A DNA stretch of 64,000 nucleotides from Engelhardtia mirabilis (lineage in GTDB: Bacteria > Planctomycetota > UBA1135 > GCA-002686595): contig NZ_CP036287.1 in the NCBI RefSeq assembly GCF_007748095.1, forward strand, positions 1,922,001-1,986,000, written 5' to 3'. The position numbers and the translations under genes are program-made. Position 1 is the first letter of the stretch. Each line of letters starts with the position of its first letter. The notes under the pieces are model-generated. The model was given only the letters and a program-made list of their open reading frames with translations. It ran no database searches and was not told the origin of the DNA. Positions 1-9,582 of the stretch are shown here, piece by piece.

Positions 1-1027
1 GCCGGGCTGGCTCGGTGGGGCCGCAGCGCCGGATCCGGCCACCGCGCCCTCGGGCCGCGACCAGCCGCAGGCTTCCCGGGTGGACGTCTCGACCGTCCGC
101 GCCGGAAGCCTCGGGGTGACGCTCGAGATGCTCGGAACCGCCACAGCCATGCCCGGCAGCGCGGTCGCGGCGACCCTGGCGAGTGATGTGATCGTGGTGC
201 GTCGCATGGCAACACCGGGTGATCACGTCGAAGCGGGCGCGGCCCTGCTCGAGGTCCAATCCACGCCGCGCCTGGCGAACGATCTGCTCGTCGCCGAAGC
301 GGCGATCGAACGAGCGCGGGCGACGTTGGAGTCCGTGCAGGGGCGGGTGGAAGCGAAGCTGGCGACTCGCGCGGACCTGTTGTTAGCGCAGCAGGCCCTG
401 CAGTTCGCCGAGCTCGACCTGTCGACCAAGCGGGCCTTGGTGCCTGCGGACAACGGAATCGTGCGCGCCACCGTCAGCGGCAGCCTGACCGCGTTGGACG
501 CACCGATCGGGGGCCTCGTAAGCGCGGGAACGGCGCTGTGCCAGATCGCGCCCGACGACGCCCTGCGGGTGAGGTTCGGGATCCCGCTGCGGCGTGCACA
601 GGACCTGCCCGTCGGTCTCGAGCTCGAAGTGGTCGACCTGCTGGGGGGCTCGGGCGCGGTGGCGACGGTCTCGCTCGCGCGGATCGAGGCGGAGGTCGAC
701 GGCTCGACCCAGACGCTGGTCGGTTGGTCGGAGGCCATCGACCCGCTCCTGATCGTGCCCGGCACACCGCTGCGGGTCACGGCCCGGGTGCAGAGCCCGG
801 TGGCCCTACTCGTCGACCGAACAGCGGTGGTGCTTTCGGACGATGGGCCCTCGGTGTTCACGGTCGACGCCGGAGTCGCCCATCGCCACGCGATCGAAGT
901 GGTCGCCGGCGACGCTCGGACCATCTGCCTGCGCTCGGACGACCTGGCCACCGGCGACGAGGTGGTCGTGCTCGGTGGCTACGAGCTCGAGGAAGGCCTG
1001 CCAGTCGAGATCGAGGGCCGCCCTTGA
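1..1027 (+). CDS. RND efflux periplasmic adaptor subunit (5' end outside window)
   Basis: This is a membrane-fusion (HlyD/AcrA-type) adaptor that would link an inner-membrane RND pump to an outer-membrane channel. The reading frame is open through base 2, so the true start and signal peptide lie left of the window; a GTG at 80 is the first internal candidate but gives a protein without an export signal. The visible part holds the usual order: a first half-lipoyl stretch (VRRMATPGDHVEAGAALLEV), a short alpha-helical hairpin rich in Ala, Arg and Glu, the second half-lipoyl part, then a beta-barrel domain. Its TGA stop overlaps the TTG start of the pump gene, so the two are translationally coupled. 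The substrate cannot be read from sequence. No outer-membrane channel gene follows in the window. Confidence 0.85.
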   Translation, partial: PGWLGGAAAPDPATAPSGRDQPQASRVDVSTVRAGSLGVTLEMLGTATAMPGSAVAATLASDVIVVRRMATPGDHVEAGAALLEVQSTPRLANDLLVAEAAIERARATLESVQGRVEAKLATRADLLLAQQALQFAELDLSTKRALVPADNGIVRATVSGSLTALDAPIGGLVSAGTALCQIAPDDALRVRFGIPLRRAQDLPVGLELEVVDLLGGSGAVATVSLARIEAEVDGSTQTLVGWSEAIDPLLIVPGTPLRVTARVQSPVALLVDRTAVVLSDDGPSVFTVDAGVAHRHAIEVVAGDARTICLRSDDLATGDEVVVLGGYELEEGLPVEIEGRP

Positions 1028-4000
1028 GCCTGTTGGAACTGGCCAGTCGCCGCGGCAAGGCCCTGCTCGCGCTCTTCGCGGCCGTGGCCGTGGCCGGGGC
1101 GTTGGTCGCCACGCAGCTCCCGGTGGCCCTCTTTCCACAGGTCAGCTTCCCGCGGATCGTGGTCTCGGTCGACGCCGGCGATCGCCCTGCCGATCAGATG
1201 TTGGTCGCCGTCTCGATCCCGCTTGAAGAGGCCCTGCGCGCGCTGCCCGGTGTTCGCAACGTGCGCTCGAAGACCAGCCGGGGCAGCGCCGAGTTGTCGC
1301 TGGACTTCTCCTGGGGCGACGACATGACCAGCGGTCTGCTGCTGGTCGAGGCTGCCATGACCCAAGCGGTCGCGGACCTGCCGCCCTCGACGCGCTTCGT
1401 CGTGCGACGCATGGACCCGACCGTGTTCCCCGTCGTAGCGCTCTCGCTGGTGTCCGACCACGAGCCCGGCACCCGGCTGTGGGAGCGTGCCTACCGCGAG
1501 GTACGGCCGGCCCTTCTGGCACTCGACGGAGTGGCGCGGGTGAGCGTGATCGGAGGGGCGCGCGAGGAGTTGCAGGTGGTGATCGACCCGGACGTGCTGA
1601 GCGCCAATGGGCTGACGATCTCCGACATCGCCGGCGCGGTGGGGAGCTGGAGCACGACCCTGGCCCTGGGCCGGGTCGAGGACTTCTACAAGCTCGATCT
1701 GATTCTGACAGCACCCCAGGTCACCGACGCGGCGACGCTCGAGTCCCTGGTGCTGAAGGCCGAACCGGGCCGCCTCCTGAGGTTGCGGGACGTGGCCACG
1801 GTCCAGTCGGCGCCGGAGCCGGTCTGGACCCGGGTCACCGCGGACGGGCGCGAGGCGGTCCTGGTGCAGGTCTACCAGCAACCCCAGGGAAACACGGTCG
1901 CCATCTCGGCCAACGTCGAGCGGACCCTGGAGCGCATCCGGGCGGGCCTGCCCGCCGGCAACCACCTCTCGGTCTGGTACGACCAGAGTGACCTCGTCAA
2001 CGCCTCCGCCGCCAGCGTGCGCGACGCCGTGCTGCTGGGGACGCTGCTGGCCGGGCTGGTGCTGCTCGCCTTCCTGCGTGACCTACGCATCACCCTGGTG
2101 GCGATGGTCGTCGTGCCCAGTGTGTTGGCTTCGTCCTGCCTGCTGCTGTTCATGCTGGGTCAGAGCCTGAACATGATGACCCTGGGCGGGATGGCGGCCG
2201 CGGTGGGTCTGATCATCGACGACGCAATCGTCGTGGTGGAGCACATCGTCGCGCGCCTCTCGAACCCCGCCGACAGGGACCTGCGGCGGAGCTCGTCGCC
2301 GGTCCTCGCCGCGGCCAGCGAGTTCAGTCGGCCGCTCTTGGGCGCGTCGCTGGCCACGATCATCATCCACCTGCCGCCGGTGTTCCTGACCGGCGTCACC
2401 GGCGAGTTCTTCAAGGCCCTGTCCTTGACGATGGCCCTGAGCCTGATCATCTCGTTCCTGATGGCCTGGCTCGCCATCCCGCTCTTGGCCGGGCGGCTGT
2501 TGGATCTGGAGCGGATCAACCTCCAAGCCTCGGGCAGGGTCTTCTCCCTCGTCGAACAGGCCTTTGGCTGGTCCCTGCGAGCGGCAACCCGACTGCGCTG
2601 GGGGATCCCCCTGCTCTGTGTGGGCTGGCTGGCCCTGGGCTGGATGGCCCTCGGACGGCTGCCCAGCGGCTTCATGCCGACCATGGACGAGGGCGGCTTC
2701 GTGCTCGACTACTTCGCGGCTCCCGGGACGTCGTTGAGCGAGACCGATCGCCAGGTCCGCAAGGTCGAGCAGATCCTGCGCGACACGCCCGAGGTCGACA
2801 CCTACTCGCGGCGCACCGGAGTGCAGCTCGGGGGCGGTCTGACCGAGGCCAACGAGGGTGATTTCTTCGTCAGGCTGAAACCCCAGCCGCGGCGACCGAT
2901 CGAGGAGGTCATGGCCGACGTGCGCGGCGGCATCGAACGCGCGGCGCCCGGCCTCAACGTCGAGTTGCTCCAACTGATGGAGGACCTGATCGGGGACCTG
3001 ACCGCCGTGCCCCAGCCGATCGAGGTCAAGCTCACCGCCCGTGATCCCGCCCTGCTGCCCGACCAAGCGGTCATGGTGGCCGAGCGCCTGGCCCGCCTGC
3101 CCGGCATCGTGGACGTCAACGACGGGCGCAACATCGCCGGCGACGCGCTCGAGGTCCGCCTGGATCCGCAAGCGATGTCGATTCTGGGCCTGGATCCGTC
3201 CAGCGTCGCGACGCAACTGCGAACGCTGCTGGCGGGTGACGTGGTCGGCACCGTGATCGAGCAACCCCGTTCGATCGCCATCAGGCTCTGGTCCCACGAG
3301 GACGATCGAGGGGTCGAGGACGACGTCGGTCGACTGCGGCTGACCAGCGCCAACGGATCGACGGCCCTGCTCGCCGAGGTGGCGACGATCACCCGCGTCG
3401 CAGGCCAGCCGAGCATCAGCCGCGAGGGCCTGCTGGAAACGATCTCGGTCACGGCCAGGACCGACGGACTCGACCTGGGCCGGGCGATTCGGCTGGTGCA
3501 GGGCGACCTCGATCAGCCCGGAGTCCTGGGCGAGGGCGTCTCCTACCGGCTCGGCGGCCTGTTCGGGGAGCAGCAGCGGGCGTTCAAGTCGCTGACGGCG
3601 GTCTTCGGCGCGGCGGTGGTGCTGCTGCTGCTGTTGATCCTGTTCATCTACGACAGCTTCCGCATCGCCCTGCTCCTGACCGGAGCCTGCCTCTTGACCA
3701 TGCCGGCGGTGGCCCTGGGCCTGCTGGCGACCGGCACCGAGCTCAACATCTCGTCGATGATGGGGTTCGCCATGATCGTCGGCGCGGCGGCGGAGATCGG
3801 CGTGTTCTACACCTCGGAGTTTCGAGCCCTCCTCGCCAAGGGCGTCCCGAGGGCCCGCGCACTGACCGAGGCGGCTACCGTGCGCCTGCGACCGATCACG
3901 ATGACGACCTTGGCGGCGGTGTTGGCCCTGGCGCCCTTGGCCCTGGGCATTGGCGAGGGCGCGGCGATGTTGCGACCACTCGCGATCGGGATCATCTCGG

Positions 4001-4083
4001 GCTTGGCGGTGCAGGTGCCGATCATCCTGATCGTCTTTCCGTCGCTGCTGAGCTTCGGCCGATCGACGCCGGGGCACGGTTAG
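1024..4083 (+). CDS. RND family efflux pump (AcrB/HAE1-type permease)
   Basis: Inner-membrane proton-driven pump of 1019 residues, the normal length for the family. The open frame extends upstream inside the adaptor gene, but the family N-terminus (LELASRRGKALLALFAAVAV, first membrane helix, then ATQLPVALFPQVSFPRIVV) begins at a TTG at 1024 that overlaps the adaptor stop as TTGA. Visible hallmarks are the AAAVGLIIDDAIVVVEHI stretch of TM4, with the acidic pair of the proton relay, and two repeats each with a large periplasmic domain followed by a cluster of six helices (about residues 330-530 and 850-1010). The C-terminus ends shortly after the last helix. It forms a two-gene operon with the adaptor. 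The substrate is not predictable; the heavy-metal subfamily signature was not recognised, so a hydrophobic-compound exporter is more likely. Confidence 0.93.
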   Translation: MSLLELASRRGKALLALFAAVAVAGALVATQLPVALFPQVSFPRIVVSVDAGDRPADQMLVAVSIPLEEALRALPGVRNVRSKTSRGSAELSLDFSWGDDMTSGLLLVEAAMTQAVADLPPSTRFVVRRMDPTVFPVVALSLVSDHEPGTRLWERAYREVRPALLALDGVARVSVIGGAREELQVVIDPDVLSANGLTISDIAGAVGSWSTTLALGRVEDFYKLDLILTAPQVTDAATLESLVLKAEPGRLLRLRDVATVQSAPEPVWTRVTADGREAVLVQVYQQPQGNTVAISANVERTLERIRAGLPAGNHLSVWYDQSDLVNASAASVRDAVLLGTLLAGLVLLAFLRDLRITLVAMVVVPSVLASSCLLLFMLGQSLNMMTLGGMAAAVGLIIDDAIVVVEHIVARLSNPADRDLRRSSSPVLAAASEFSRPLLGASLATIIIHLPPVFLTGVTGEFFKALSLTMALSLIISFLMAWLAIPLLAGRLLDLERINLQASGRVFSLVEQAFGWSLRAATRLRWGIPLLCVGWLALGWMALGRLPSGFMPTMDEGGFVLDYFAAPGTSLSETDRQVRKVEQILRDTPEVDTYSRRTGVQLGGGLTEANEGDFFVRLKPQPRRPIEEVMADVRGGIERAAPGLNVELLQLMEDLIGDLTAVPQPIEVKLTARDPALLPDQAVMVAERLARLPGIVDVNDGRNIAGDALEVRLDPQAMSILGLDPSSVATQLRTLLAGDVVGTVIEQPRSIAIRLWSHEDDRGVEDDVGRLRLTSANGSTALLAEVATITRVAGQPSISREGLLETISVTARTDGLDLGRAIRLVQGDLDQPGVLGEGVSYRLGGLFGEQQRAFKSLTAVFGAAVVLLLLLILFIYDSFRIALLLTGACLLTMPAVALGLLATGTELNISSMMGFAMIVGAAAEIGVFYTSEFRALLAKGVPRARALTEAATVRLRPITMTTLAAVLALAPLALGIGEGAAMLRPLAIGIISGLAVQVPIILIVFPSLLSFGRSTPGHG

Positions 4084-4114
4084 TACGTCGGACGGAGAGC
4101 CAGGATCCGCACGA

Positions 4115-4149
4115 ACGTCGGCCGGCGCCGAGCGCGATCCGGCCGACGT
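4115..4149. terminator. Bidirectional hairpin between convergent genes
   Basis: A perfect 11-bp inverted repeat (ACGTCGGCCGG and its complement) with a 13-nt loop lies between the stops of the RND pump and the oppositely oriented SDR gene. There is no T-tract, as for most hairpins in this window. Confidence 0.6.
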
Positions 4150-4164
4150 CCGAGCCTCCCGGTC

Positions 4165-4923
4165 TCAGAGATTCTGACCGCCCGAGACCTCGATGCGTTG
4201 CCCCGTCACCCACTGGTTGCCGCCCAGCAGCAGGCTCGCGATGGCACCACCCACGTCGTCGGGCAGGCCGACCCGCCCCAGGGCCGTGTTGGCGGCGATG
4301 AATCGATTCAGCTCCGGGTCGTCGCGGACCACGCCGCCGCCGAAGTCGGTCTCGATTGCCCCGGGCGCCACGACGTTGACGGTGATCCCGCGCGGACCGA
4401 GCTCTTTGGCCAGATAGCGGGTGAGCACCTCGACCGCGCCCTTCATGGCCCCGTAGGCCGCATAGCCGGGCAAGGCGAAGCGCGTCAGGCCCGACGACAG
4501 GTTCACGATCCGGCCCCCGTCGGCGATCAGCGGCAGGAGGCGCTGGGTCAGGAAGAAGACGCCCTTCAGGTGGACGTTCATCAACTGGTCGAACTCGGCC
4601 TCGGTCGTTTCGGCGAAGGGCTTGTGGACGCCGAAGCCCGCGTTGTTGACCAGGAAGTCGAAGGTCCGCCGGCTCCACTGGCGCTCGAGGGTCCGCGAGA
4701 GCTCCCGCGCCGCCGCCTCGAAGCCGGCGGTGTCGCTGGTGTCGAGTTGCAGGGCCGCGGCCCGACCGCCGCGGGATTCGATCTGGCCTACCACCTCGGC
4801 TGCCGCCTCGGCGTTCTCGAGGTAGGTCGGCACGACGCCGACGCCCTGGTCGGCCAGGTGGAGCGCGGTGCTGCGGCCCAATCCGCGGCTGCCGCCGGTG
4901 ATCACGGCGATCTTGTTCGTCAT
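4165..4923 (-). CDS. SDR family NAD(P)-dependent oxidoreductase
   Basis: Classical short-chain dehydrogenase/reductase, 252 residues. The N-terminus carries the nucleotide-binding glycine motif TGGSRGLGR (residues 9-17), followed by NNAG near residue 92, a catalytic Ser in VNLSSG and the YxxxK pair in YAAYGAMKG. PG and the C-terminal GQRIEVSGGQ close the fold. The ATG at 4923 is chosen because GGAG lies 9 nt upstream; an in-frame ATG five codons earlier is possible. It resembles 3-oxoacyl-ACP reductase (FabG)-like members, but family-wide similarity does not define the substrate. It stands alone, convergent with the RND operon. Confidence 0.9.
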   Translation of the reverse strand: MTNKIAVITGGSRGLGRSTALHLADQGVGVVPTYLENAEAAAEVVGQIESRGGRAAALQLDTSDTAGFEAAARELSRTLERQWSRRTFDFLVNNAGFGVHKPFAETTEAEFDQLMNVHLKGVFFLTQRLLPLIADGGRIVNLSSGLTRFALPGYAAYGAMKGAVEVLTRYLAKELGPRGITVNVVAPGAIETDFGGGVVRDDPELNRFIAANTALGRVGLPDDVGGAIASLLLGGNQWVTGQRIEVSGGQNL

Positions 4924-4988
4924 CGGTCGTGTCTCCATGGGATCAGCTGTGCCGAAAGATCGCAGCCTGCTCGTCGCTGCAATGCTCC

Positions 4989-5591
4989 TCAACGCGCACG
5001 GGCCAGCAGCGTGCGCGGTGGCAACCATGGCGCCAGAAGGGAAACTACCGGCTGCCGCCGCAGGGGTGCCGGCAAGGAATGGAGAATGCGCCCCTGTGGC
5101 TCGAAACCCGCGCGGTCGAGCAGGCCGATCAGGTCCGGCTCGGTGAAGCGGTGCAGGTGTTCGGGATGGGCCCAGAAGGCTCGCGCGCCGGGGGTCGCCA
5201 GGGCCAGGGCGCGACGCAGTCGGCCGCGCTGCGGCAGCACCCACTCGGCCACGGCGACCGGCGTTCCGGCCGGGGTGATCGCGCGCAACTCGGCCAGGAA
5301 GGCCCCCGGATCGGGCAGGTGGACCAGGGCGTCGCACAGCCAGACGGCCTCGAAGGCGGGCAGCCCCGCGCTCCAGCCCGCGGCGCTGAGATCCCTCTGG
5401 AGCACCTCGCACCCGCGAGTCCGCGCCGCCGACAGGACTGCGGCGTCGCGGTCCAGACCGAAACTACCCGGCCCGAAGTGGGCCAGGTAGGTCCCGGGTC
5501 CACAGGCGGCGTCGAGCACGGCCCGGTGACCGAGGTCGAGGACCGCCTCGATCGCTCGCAGCTTGCGCGGTCGTCGTGCGCGATGACTCAA
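4989..5591 (-). CDS. Class I SAM-dependent methyltransferase
   Basis: A Rossmann-fold methyltransferase of about 200 residues. Motif I is seen as VLDAACGPGTYL, followed by an acidic residue at the end of strand 2 (FGLDRDA) and the ALVHLPDPGAFLAELRAI stretch typical of the Methyltransf_11 group. There is no ATG before motif I; a TTG at 5591, 38 bases downstream of the GNAT-nitrilase stop, is the most economical start and gives 26 residues before motif I. The start is therefore uncertain. The gene follows the GNAT-nitrilase gene on the same strand and may be co-transcribed. The substrate (small molecule or lipid) cannot be told. Confidence 0.8.
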   Translation of the reverse strand: MSHRARRPRKLRAIEAVLDLGHRAVLDAACGPGTYLAHFGPGSFGLDRDAAVLSAARTRGCEVLQRDLSAAGWSAGLPAFEAVWLCDALVHLPDPGAFLAELRAITPAGTPVAVAEWVLPQRGRLRRALALATPGARAFWAHPEHLHRFTEPDLIGLLDRAGFEPQGRILHSLPAPLRRQPVVSLLAPWLPPRTLLARAR

Positions 5592-5629
5592 GGGAGCGAG
5601 GTCAAGTGGTCCGTCCGATCGTCGCCCGA

Positions 5630-7219
5630 TCAGGCCTCGAACGGCGGTTCGCCCTCGGCCTGGTAGGTCACCTGGTAGATGTCCTTGCGGCGGTCGTTCC
5701 AGTTCTGAACGGTGCCCCGCAGGCGGTGGCGACGGAGCTGCTCGATGTCCACGTCCTGGACCACCAGCGTCTCGATGTTCGGCGTGCACTCGGCCGCCAC
5801 TCCGTCGCGCGCGAAGGGCACGTCCGACGGCGTGAAGATGCCCGACTGGGCGTAGTGCACGTCGGCGTTGTCCACGAAAGGCAGGTTGCCGGTGCAGCCG
5901 GACAGGACCGCGTACACGTGGTTCTCGATGCAGCGCGCCTGGGCGCAGGTGCGCACGCGCAGGTAGCCGTCGCGGTCGTTGGTGTTGAAGGGCACCAACA
6001 GGATCTGGGCGCCCTTGGCCGCGGCGATTCGCGTCAGCTCCGGGAACTCGACGTCGTAGCAGATCTGGATCGAGACCATGCCGCGGTCGGTGTCGAAGAC
6101 CTCGATCGTGTCGCCGGGCGTCGCGCCCCACCAGCGCCGCTCGGAGGGCGTGATGTGGATCTTGTACTGGCGGTCGATGCCACCGTCGCGGTGGAACAGG
6201 TAGGCGCAGTTGCGCAGGTGGTCACCCTCGACCACGAACTGCGAGCCGCCCACGATATTGACGTTGTACTTGATCGCCATCTGGGTGAAGAAGTCCAGGT
6301 AGCGCGGGGTCATCTCGGCCAGCTTGCGAGCCGCCTCCTGGGGGCTCTTGTGCTTGCCCATGAAGGACAGCATCTGGGTCGTCATCAGCTCCGGGAAGAC
6401 CACGAAGTCGGCTTTGAAGTCCGAGGCGGCGTCGATGAAGAACTCGCACTGGGCCTCGAACTCGTCCACCGACGAGATCGAGCGCATCAGGTACTGGACC
6501 GCGGCGATGCGGACCTTGTGGACGCGCTGGAAGCTGCGCCGCGGGTCGGCCACGTAGTCGAGGTTGGTCCACTCCAGGAAGGTCGCGTAGCCGCAGGAGG
6601 CCTCGTCGCTGGGCAGGTAGTTCGGGATCAGCTGCTTGAGCACGAAGCCGTTGGCCGTCTGCGTGGTCAGCACCGGATCGTAGATCTGGCCGTCGCGGAC
6701 CTTCTCGGCGTACTCCCGCGCGCTGAGCTGGTCCGCGTACTTGTGGTAGTTGGGGATGCGACCACCCACGATGCAGCGGGCCACGTTGTAGTGCCGCGCC
6801 AACTCCCGCCGGGCCTCGTACAGCCGCCGCGCCAGCTTGAGGCCGCGGAAGTCCGGGTGGACCATGACCTCGATCCCGTAGAGGGTGTCGCCCTTGGGGT
6901 CGTGGTTGCGAATGAAACCGGCATCGGCGATCTCCTTCCAATCGTGCCACTCGTTGTAGTCCCCGAAGTCGACGATCAAGGACGCGGACGAGGCCACGAT
7001 GCGCCCCTCGTACTCGACGACCTGCTGTCCTTCGGGGAAGACCTCGAGTTGACTGACGATCTGCTCACGCCCCCAAGGCAGCATGCCCGGGAAGCACAGC
7101 TGCTGCATCTCGATCAGCGCTTCGAAGTCCTCGATCGTGAGGGAGCGAACCACGATCTCGCGTTCGAAGTCCTCCAGGCGCAGCTTGATCTCGGGCTTGT
7201 TGAATCGATCTTCGGTCAT
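5630..7219 (-). CDS. GNAT acetyltransferase / carbon-nitrogen hydrolase fusion
   Basis: A 529-residue bifunctional protein. Residues about 20-220 form a GNAT N-acetyltransferase domain with an acetyl-CoA-binding region around VMVHPDFRGLKLARRLYEA. Residues about 235-515 form a nitrilase-superfamily domain with the complete Glu-Lys-Cys triad: E277 in FVVFPELM, K353 in YKIHITPSERRW and C387 in IQICYDVEFPE. The same two-domain arrangement is known from Bacillus YhcX-type proteins, whose substrate is not well defined; amide hydrolysis plus amine acetylation is the expected chemistry. Cytoplasmic, with no signal peptide. An upstream spacer of 206 bases separates it from the permease gene. Confidence 0.93.
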   Translation of the reverse strand: MTEDRFNKPEIKLRLEDFEREIVVRSLTIEDFEALIEMQQLCFPGMLPWGREQIVSQLEVFPEGQQVVEYEGRIVASSASLIVDFGDYNEWHDWKEIADAGFIRNHDPKGDTLYGIEVMVHPDFRGLKLARRLYEARRELARHYNVARCIVGGRIPNYHKYADQLSAREYAEKVRDGQIYDPVLTTQTANGFVLKQLIPNYLPSDEASCGYATFLEWTNLDYVADPRRSFQRVHKVRIAAVQYLMRSISSVDEFEAQCEFFIDAASDFKADFVVFPELMTTQMLSFMGKHKSPQEAARKLAEMTPRYLDFFTQMAIKYNVNIVGGSQFVVEGDHLRNCAYLFHRDGGIDRQYKIHITPSERRWWGATPGDTIEVFDTDRGMVSIQICYDVEFPELTRIAAAKGAQILLVPFNTNDRDGYLRVRTCAQARCIENHVYAVLSGCTGNLPFVDNADVHYAQSGIFTPSDVPFARDGVAAECTPNIETLVVQDVDIEQLRRHRLRGTVQNWNDRRKDIYQVTYQAEGEPPFEA

Positions 7220-7338
7220 CGGTACTCGGTGCTGGCTGCGCTGGGGGGAGTAGGGGACGGGGTGGGCGCGGGGATCGAGCGGCCAGCTCGGACGAGTCGC
7301 GAACCCGTCGCCGGCGGAGACGGAGTCTAGCGCCGGCA

Positions 7339-7386
7339 GTGGCGGCTACAGCGTCCAGCGCTAGCGTCCAGCGCCAGCTCCGCCAC
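7339..7386. terminator. Hairpin enclosing a 12-bp direct repeat
   Basis: GTGGCGG (7339-7345) pairs with CCGCCAC (7380-7386). The loop contains two direct copies of AGCGTCCAGCGC at 7350-7361 and 7363-7374. It lies just past the permease stop (minus strand) and may end that transcript. Confidence 0.35.
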
Positions 7387-7425
7387 GGGGGGCCGGGACG
7401 GGGCCGGGGCGGGTCTCGATCGGTC

Positions 7426-8706
7426 CTACGGGAGCTCGCCGCGGGAGGCCTGGGCGCCAGGCGACGCGGGGCGCGGCGTCGGCATCGAAGCCACCGTTCC
7501 CGATGGTGCGAGGAGCAGCAGCAGGGGCAGCGCCAGGACTCCGACGCCAGCCATCGCGACCAGCGTTGAAGCGTAGCCATGCACGGCGATCAAGCCGCCG
7601 GCGACGGCCACCGCCCAGGATTCGCACAGGTTCGTGGCGCTCATATAGGCGCTGAACTGGGTGGCGGCCACCCGGGGATCGGTCAGATCCATGAACAGGG
7701 CGTAGCTGGCCGCCGTGAACGCGCCGATCGTCGCGTAGGCGAAGGTCAGGTGGGGGACCAGGGCGCCGGCGGAGCCCACGCTCGAGATGCCCGCTGCGGT
7801 CGTGAGCACGGCGACGGCCAACAACACGCCGACGAGGCCCGTGGCGCGGCGCGCGCCGATGCGGTCCGCGACTGCCCCGCCCACGAGACCACCCAGGGCG
7901 GCGGCGACCACCGCGTGAATCAGGAAGAATTGGCCGGCGACGTTGGTGTTCCCGTCGGCCAGGTCGCTCAGGATCGGTCCGGCGAAGGCGCCGAGGGCCT
8001 CGAAACCCGCGCCCGCCGTCGCGGCGAAGGCCAAGCCGACCCAGGTCCGGCGCTGACCGAGGCAAGCCAAGAGGATCGGAAGCAGCGCGGGAGCCGGTTG
8101 CGTCGCAGCGCGAGAACCGACCGCATCGGCCTCGCGATAGAACGCTGCCAGGACCAGGCCGCCCAGGAGTACCGCCAGGAGGGTCGCGACCAGGGCCCGT
8201 TCGCCCACCGCCCCGACCACGAGCAGCGCGCCGCCCCCAAGCAGTGAGCGCCCGGTCAGCATCCCGAGCTGCATCCAGCCGCTCAGGCGGCCGCGCTCAT
8301 GGGGCGCGGTGTTGCGGATCATCAGGGCGTCGATGGCGGCGTCCTGGGTCGAGGCGCAGACCGCGTGGGCCACGAGGGCGACCACCAGCAGCTCGAAGTG
8401 CGCCAGGGGATCGACCCGCAGCAGCGGCAGGAGCGTCGCCGCCATGGCGATCTGGGCGCCCGCGATCCAGCCCCGCAGACCCCAGCGGCCGTTTCCGAGC
8501 CGGTCGATCATCGGCGCCCAGAGCCACTTGAAGGCCCAGGGCAGGACCAACCACGCCAGGAGGCTCCCGATTCGATCGGCCTCGACCCCCCTGGAGCGCA
8601 GCAGCGTCGGCAGGGCCCACCACAGGAACCCGATCGGCGCACCTTCGCAGAGGTAGAGCGCCGAGAAGAGCAGGCGGCGGCCGCCACGGGACTCGAGCAG
8701 GTTCAT
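7426..8706 (-). CDS. AmpG-like MFS permease
   Basis: A 426-residue major-facilitator protein with about 12 hydrophobic segments. The N-terminal LYLCEGAPIGFLWWALP is close to the signature of AmpG-type muropeptide permeases (LYxxEGxPxGF), and STQDAAIDALMIR in TM4 matches the family's conserved aspartates. AmpG imports GlcNAc-anhydroMurNAc peptides for cell-wall recycling; here the substrate is inferred from these motifs only. No other recycling gene is adjacent. The neighbours run on the same strand, with 150 bases upstream and 206 downstream, so it may be transcribed on its own. Confidence 0.82.
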   Translation of the reverse strand: MNLLESRGGRRLLFSALYLCEGAPIGFLWWALPTLLRSRGVEADRIGSLLAWLVLPWAFKWLWAPMIDRLGNGRWGLRGWIAGAQIAMAATLLPLLRVDPLAHFELLVVALVAHAVCASTQDAAIDALMIRNTAPHERGRLSGWMQLGMLTGRSLLGGGALLVVGAVGERALVATLLAVLLGGLVLAAFYREADAVGSRAATQPAPALLPILLACLGQRRTWVGLAFAATAGAGFEALGAFAGPILSDLADGNTNVAGQFFLIHAVVAAALGGLVGGAVADRIGARRATGLVGVLLAVAVLTTAAGISSVGSAGALVPHLTFAYATIGAFTAASYALFMDLTDPRVAATQFSAYMSATNLCESWAVAVAGGLIAVHGYASTLVAMAGVGVLALPLLLLLAPSGTVASMPTPRPASPGAQASRGELP

Positions 8707-8858
8707 CGCCCGAACTTCGCGCTCCGGGGGCAGAGGTGTGCCGCTGTGCTCAGGGTTGAGATCATCGGAGCGGTCCGATGGCCGCCGCGGCCGAGCCTAG
8801 CCTCCGTTGGCCTGACTCCGCAGCCCGGTGCGTCCTCGCCGATTGGCGGCGTCGGACT

Positions 8859-9398
8859 TCAGGAGGGCGCCCCCGCCCCGGGCGAGACGCGGCCGACCTC
8901 CGCCAAGGCGCGCTCGACGGACTCGTGCAGGAGGTCCATCTGCTCCACCGCCATCCGTTGGCCGGCGCGGGCGACGAGCCACAGGGCCCCAGCTACCGCG
9001 GCGAAGCCCCCACACAGCCAGAAGGCGAGCGGGCTCCGCCCGAGCTGCAGTTGGGTCAGGCCCCAGATCGCGGAGAAGAAGATCAGGACCCCGCTGGCGA
9101 GGTAGGCCATGACGAAAGCGGACCACAGACTCGGGTGGGGCGTGTAGAAGCCGCGCACGTAGCTGCGCGCGGGCTCTGGGCGGCCTTCCTCGCTGCGGTG
9201 GGCGACGACGTGCAAGTGCAGGAACGGCGACCAGAAGTGGCGCGACTCGGGCGGCACCGTGAGCATCAGGTGGTCGGAGAGCGACTTGCCGACGAAGGGC
9301 GCGGGGCCGCTCATGTGCTGCTCGACGCTGCGACTGACCACCGTTGGGGGGGCTTCGACCGTGTGATCGAAGCCGGGGCGAAAGGGCCTGGGTCGCAT
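8859..9398 (-). CDS. Small membrane protein of unknown function
   Basis: 179 residues with a soluble N-terminal half, two predicted membrane helices (about residues 92-115 and 125-145) and a charged C-terminal tail. I do not recognise the family. The codon pattern and the clear membrane topology support a real gene. It is divergently transcribed from the ABC importer operon, with a 184-base shared intergenic region. No catalytic motif is visible. Confidence 0.6.
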   Translation of the reverse strand: MRPRPFRPGFDHTVEAPPTVVSRSVEQHMSGPAPFVGKSLSDHLMLTVPPESRHFWSPFLHLHVVAHRSEEGRPEPARSYVRGFYTPHPSLWSAFVMAYLASGVLIFFSAIWGLTQLQLGRSPLAFWLCGGFAAVAGALWLVARAGQRMAVEQMDLLHESVERALAEVGRVSPGAGAPS

Positions 9399-9539
9399 GG
9401 GCCGAGGTTAGCGCAGGGCCGGCGATCGCGCAGGGGGCTCGATCGACCCCACGGATTGCGGCCCGCGCCGCTCGGAACCGAGGCCTGTCCCCCGCAGTCC
9501 TCGCGGCCCCCGCGTGGAGCACTCCGACCGACCCGGGGC

Positions 9540-9545
9540 TACAAT
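9540..9545 (+). promoter_or_regulatory. Possible -10 element (TACAAT) of the ABC operon
   Basis: TACAAT is a good sigma-70 -10 match 37 bases before the ATG of the binding-protein gene. No convincing -35 is seen at the proper distance. The sequence ATCCCCGCCAAT occurs twice, at 9544-9555 and 9573-9584, flanking the leader; this could be an operator or chance. Confidence 0.35.
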
Positions 9546-9582
9546 CCCCGCCAATCGCCGCCCCAGTGCTGCATCCCCGCCA

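Noticed and set aside
7346..7386. CRISPR-like repeats
   Set aside because: Only two 12-bp direct copies without spacers of regular size; no array and no cas genes in the window.
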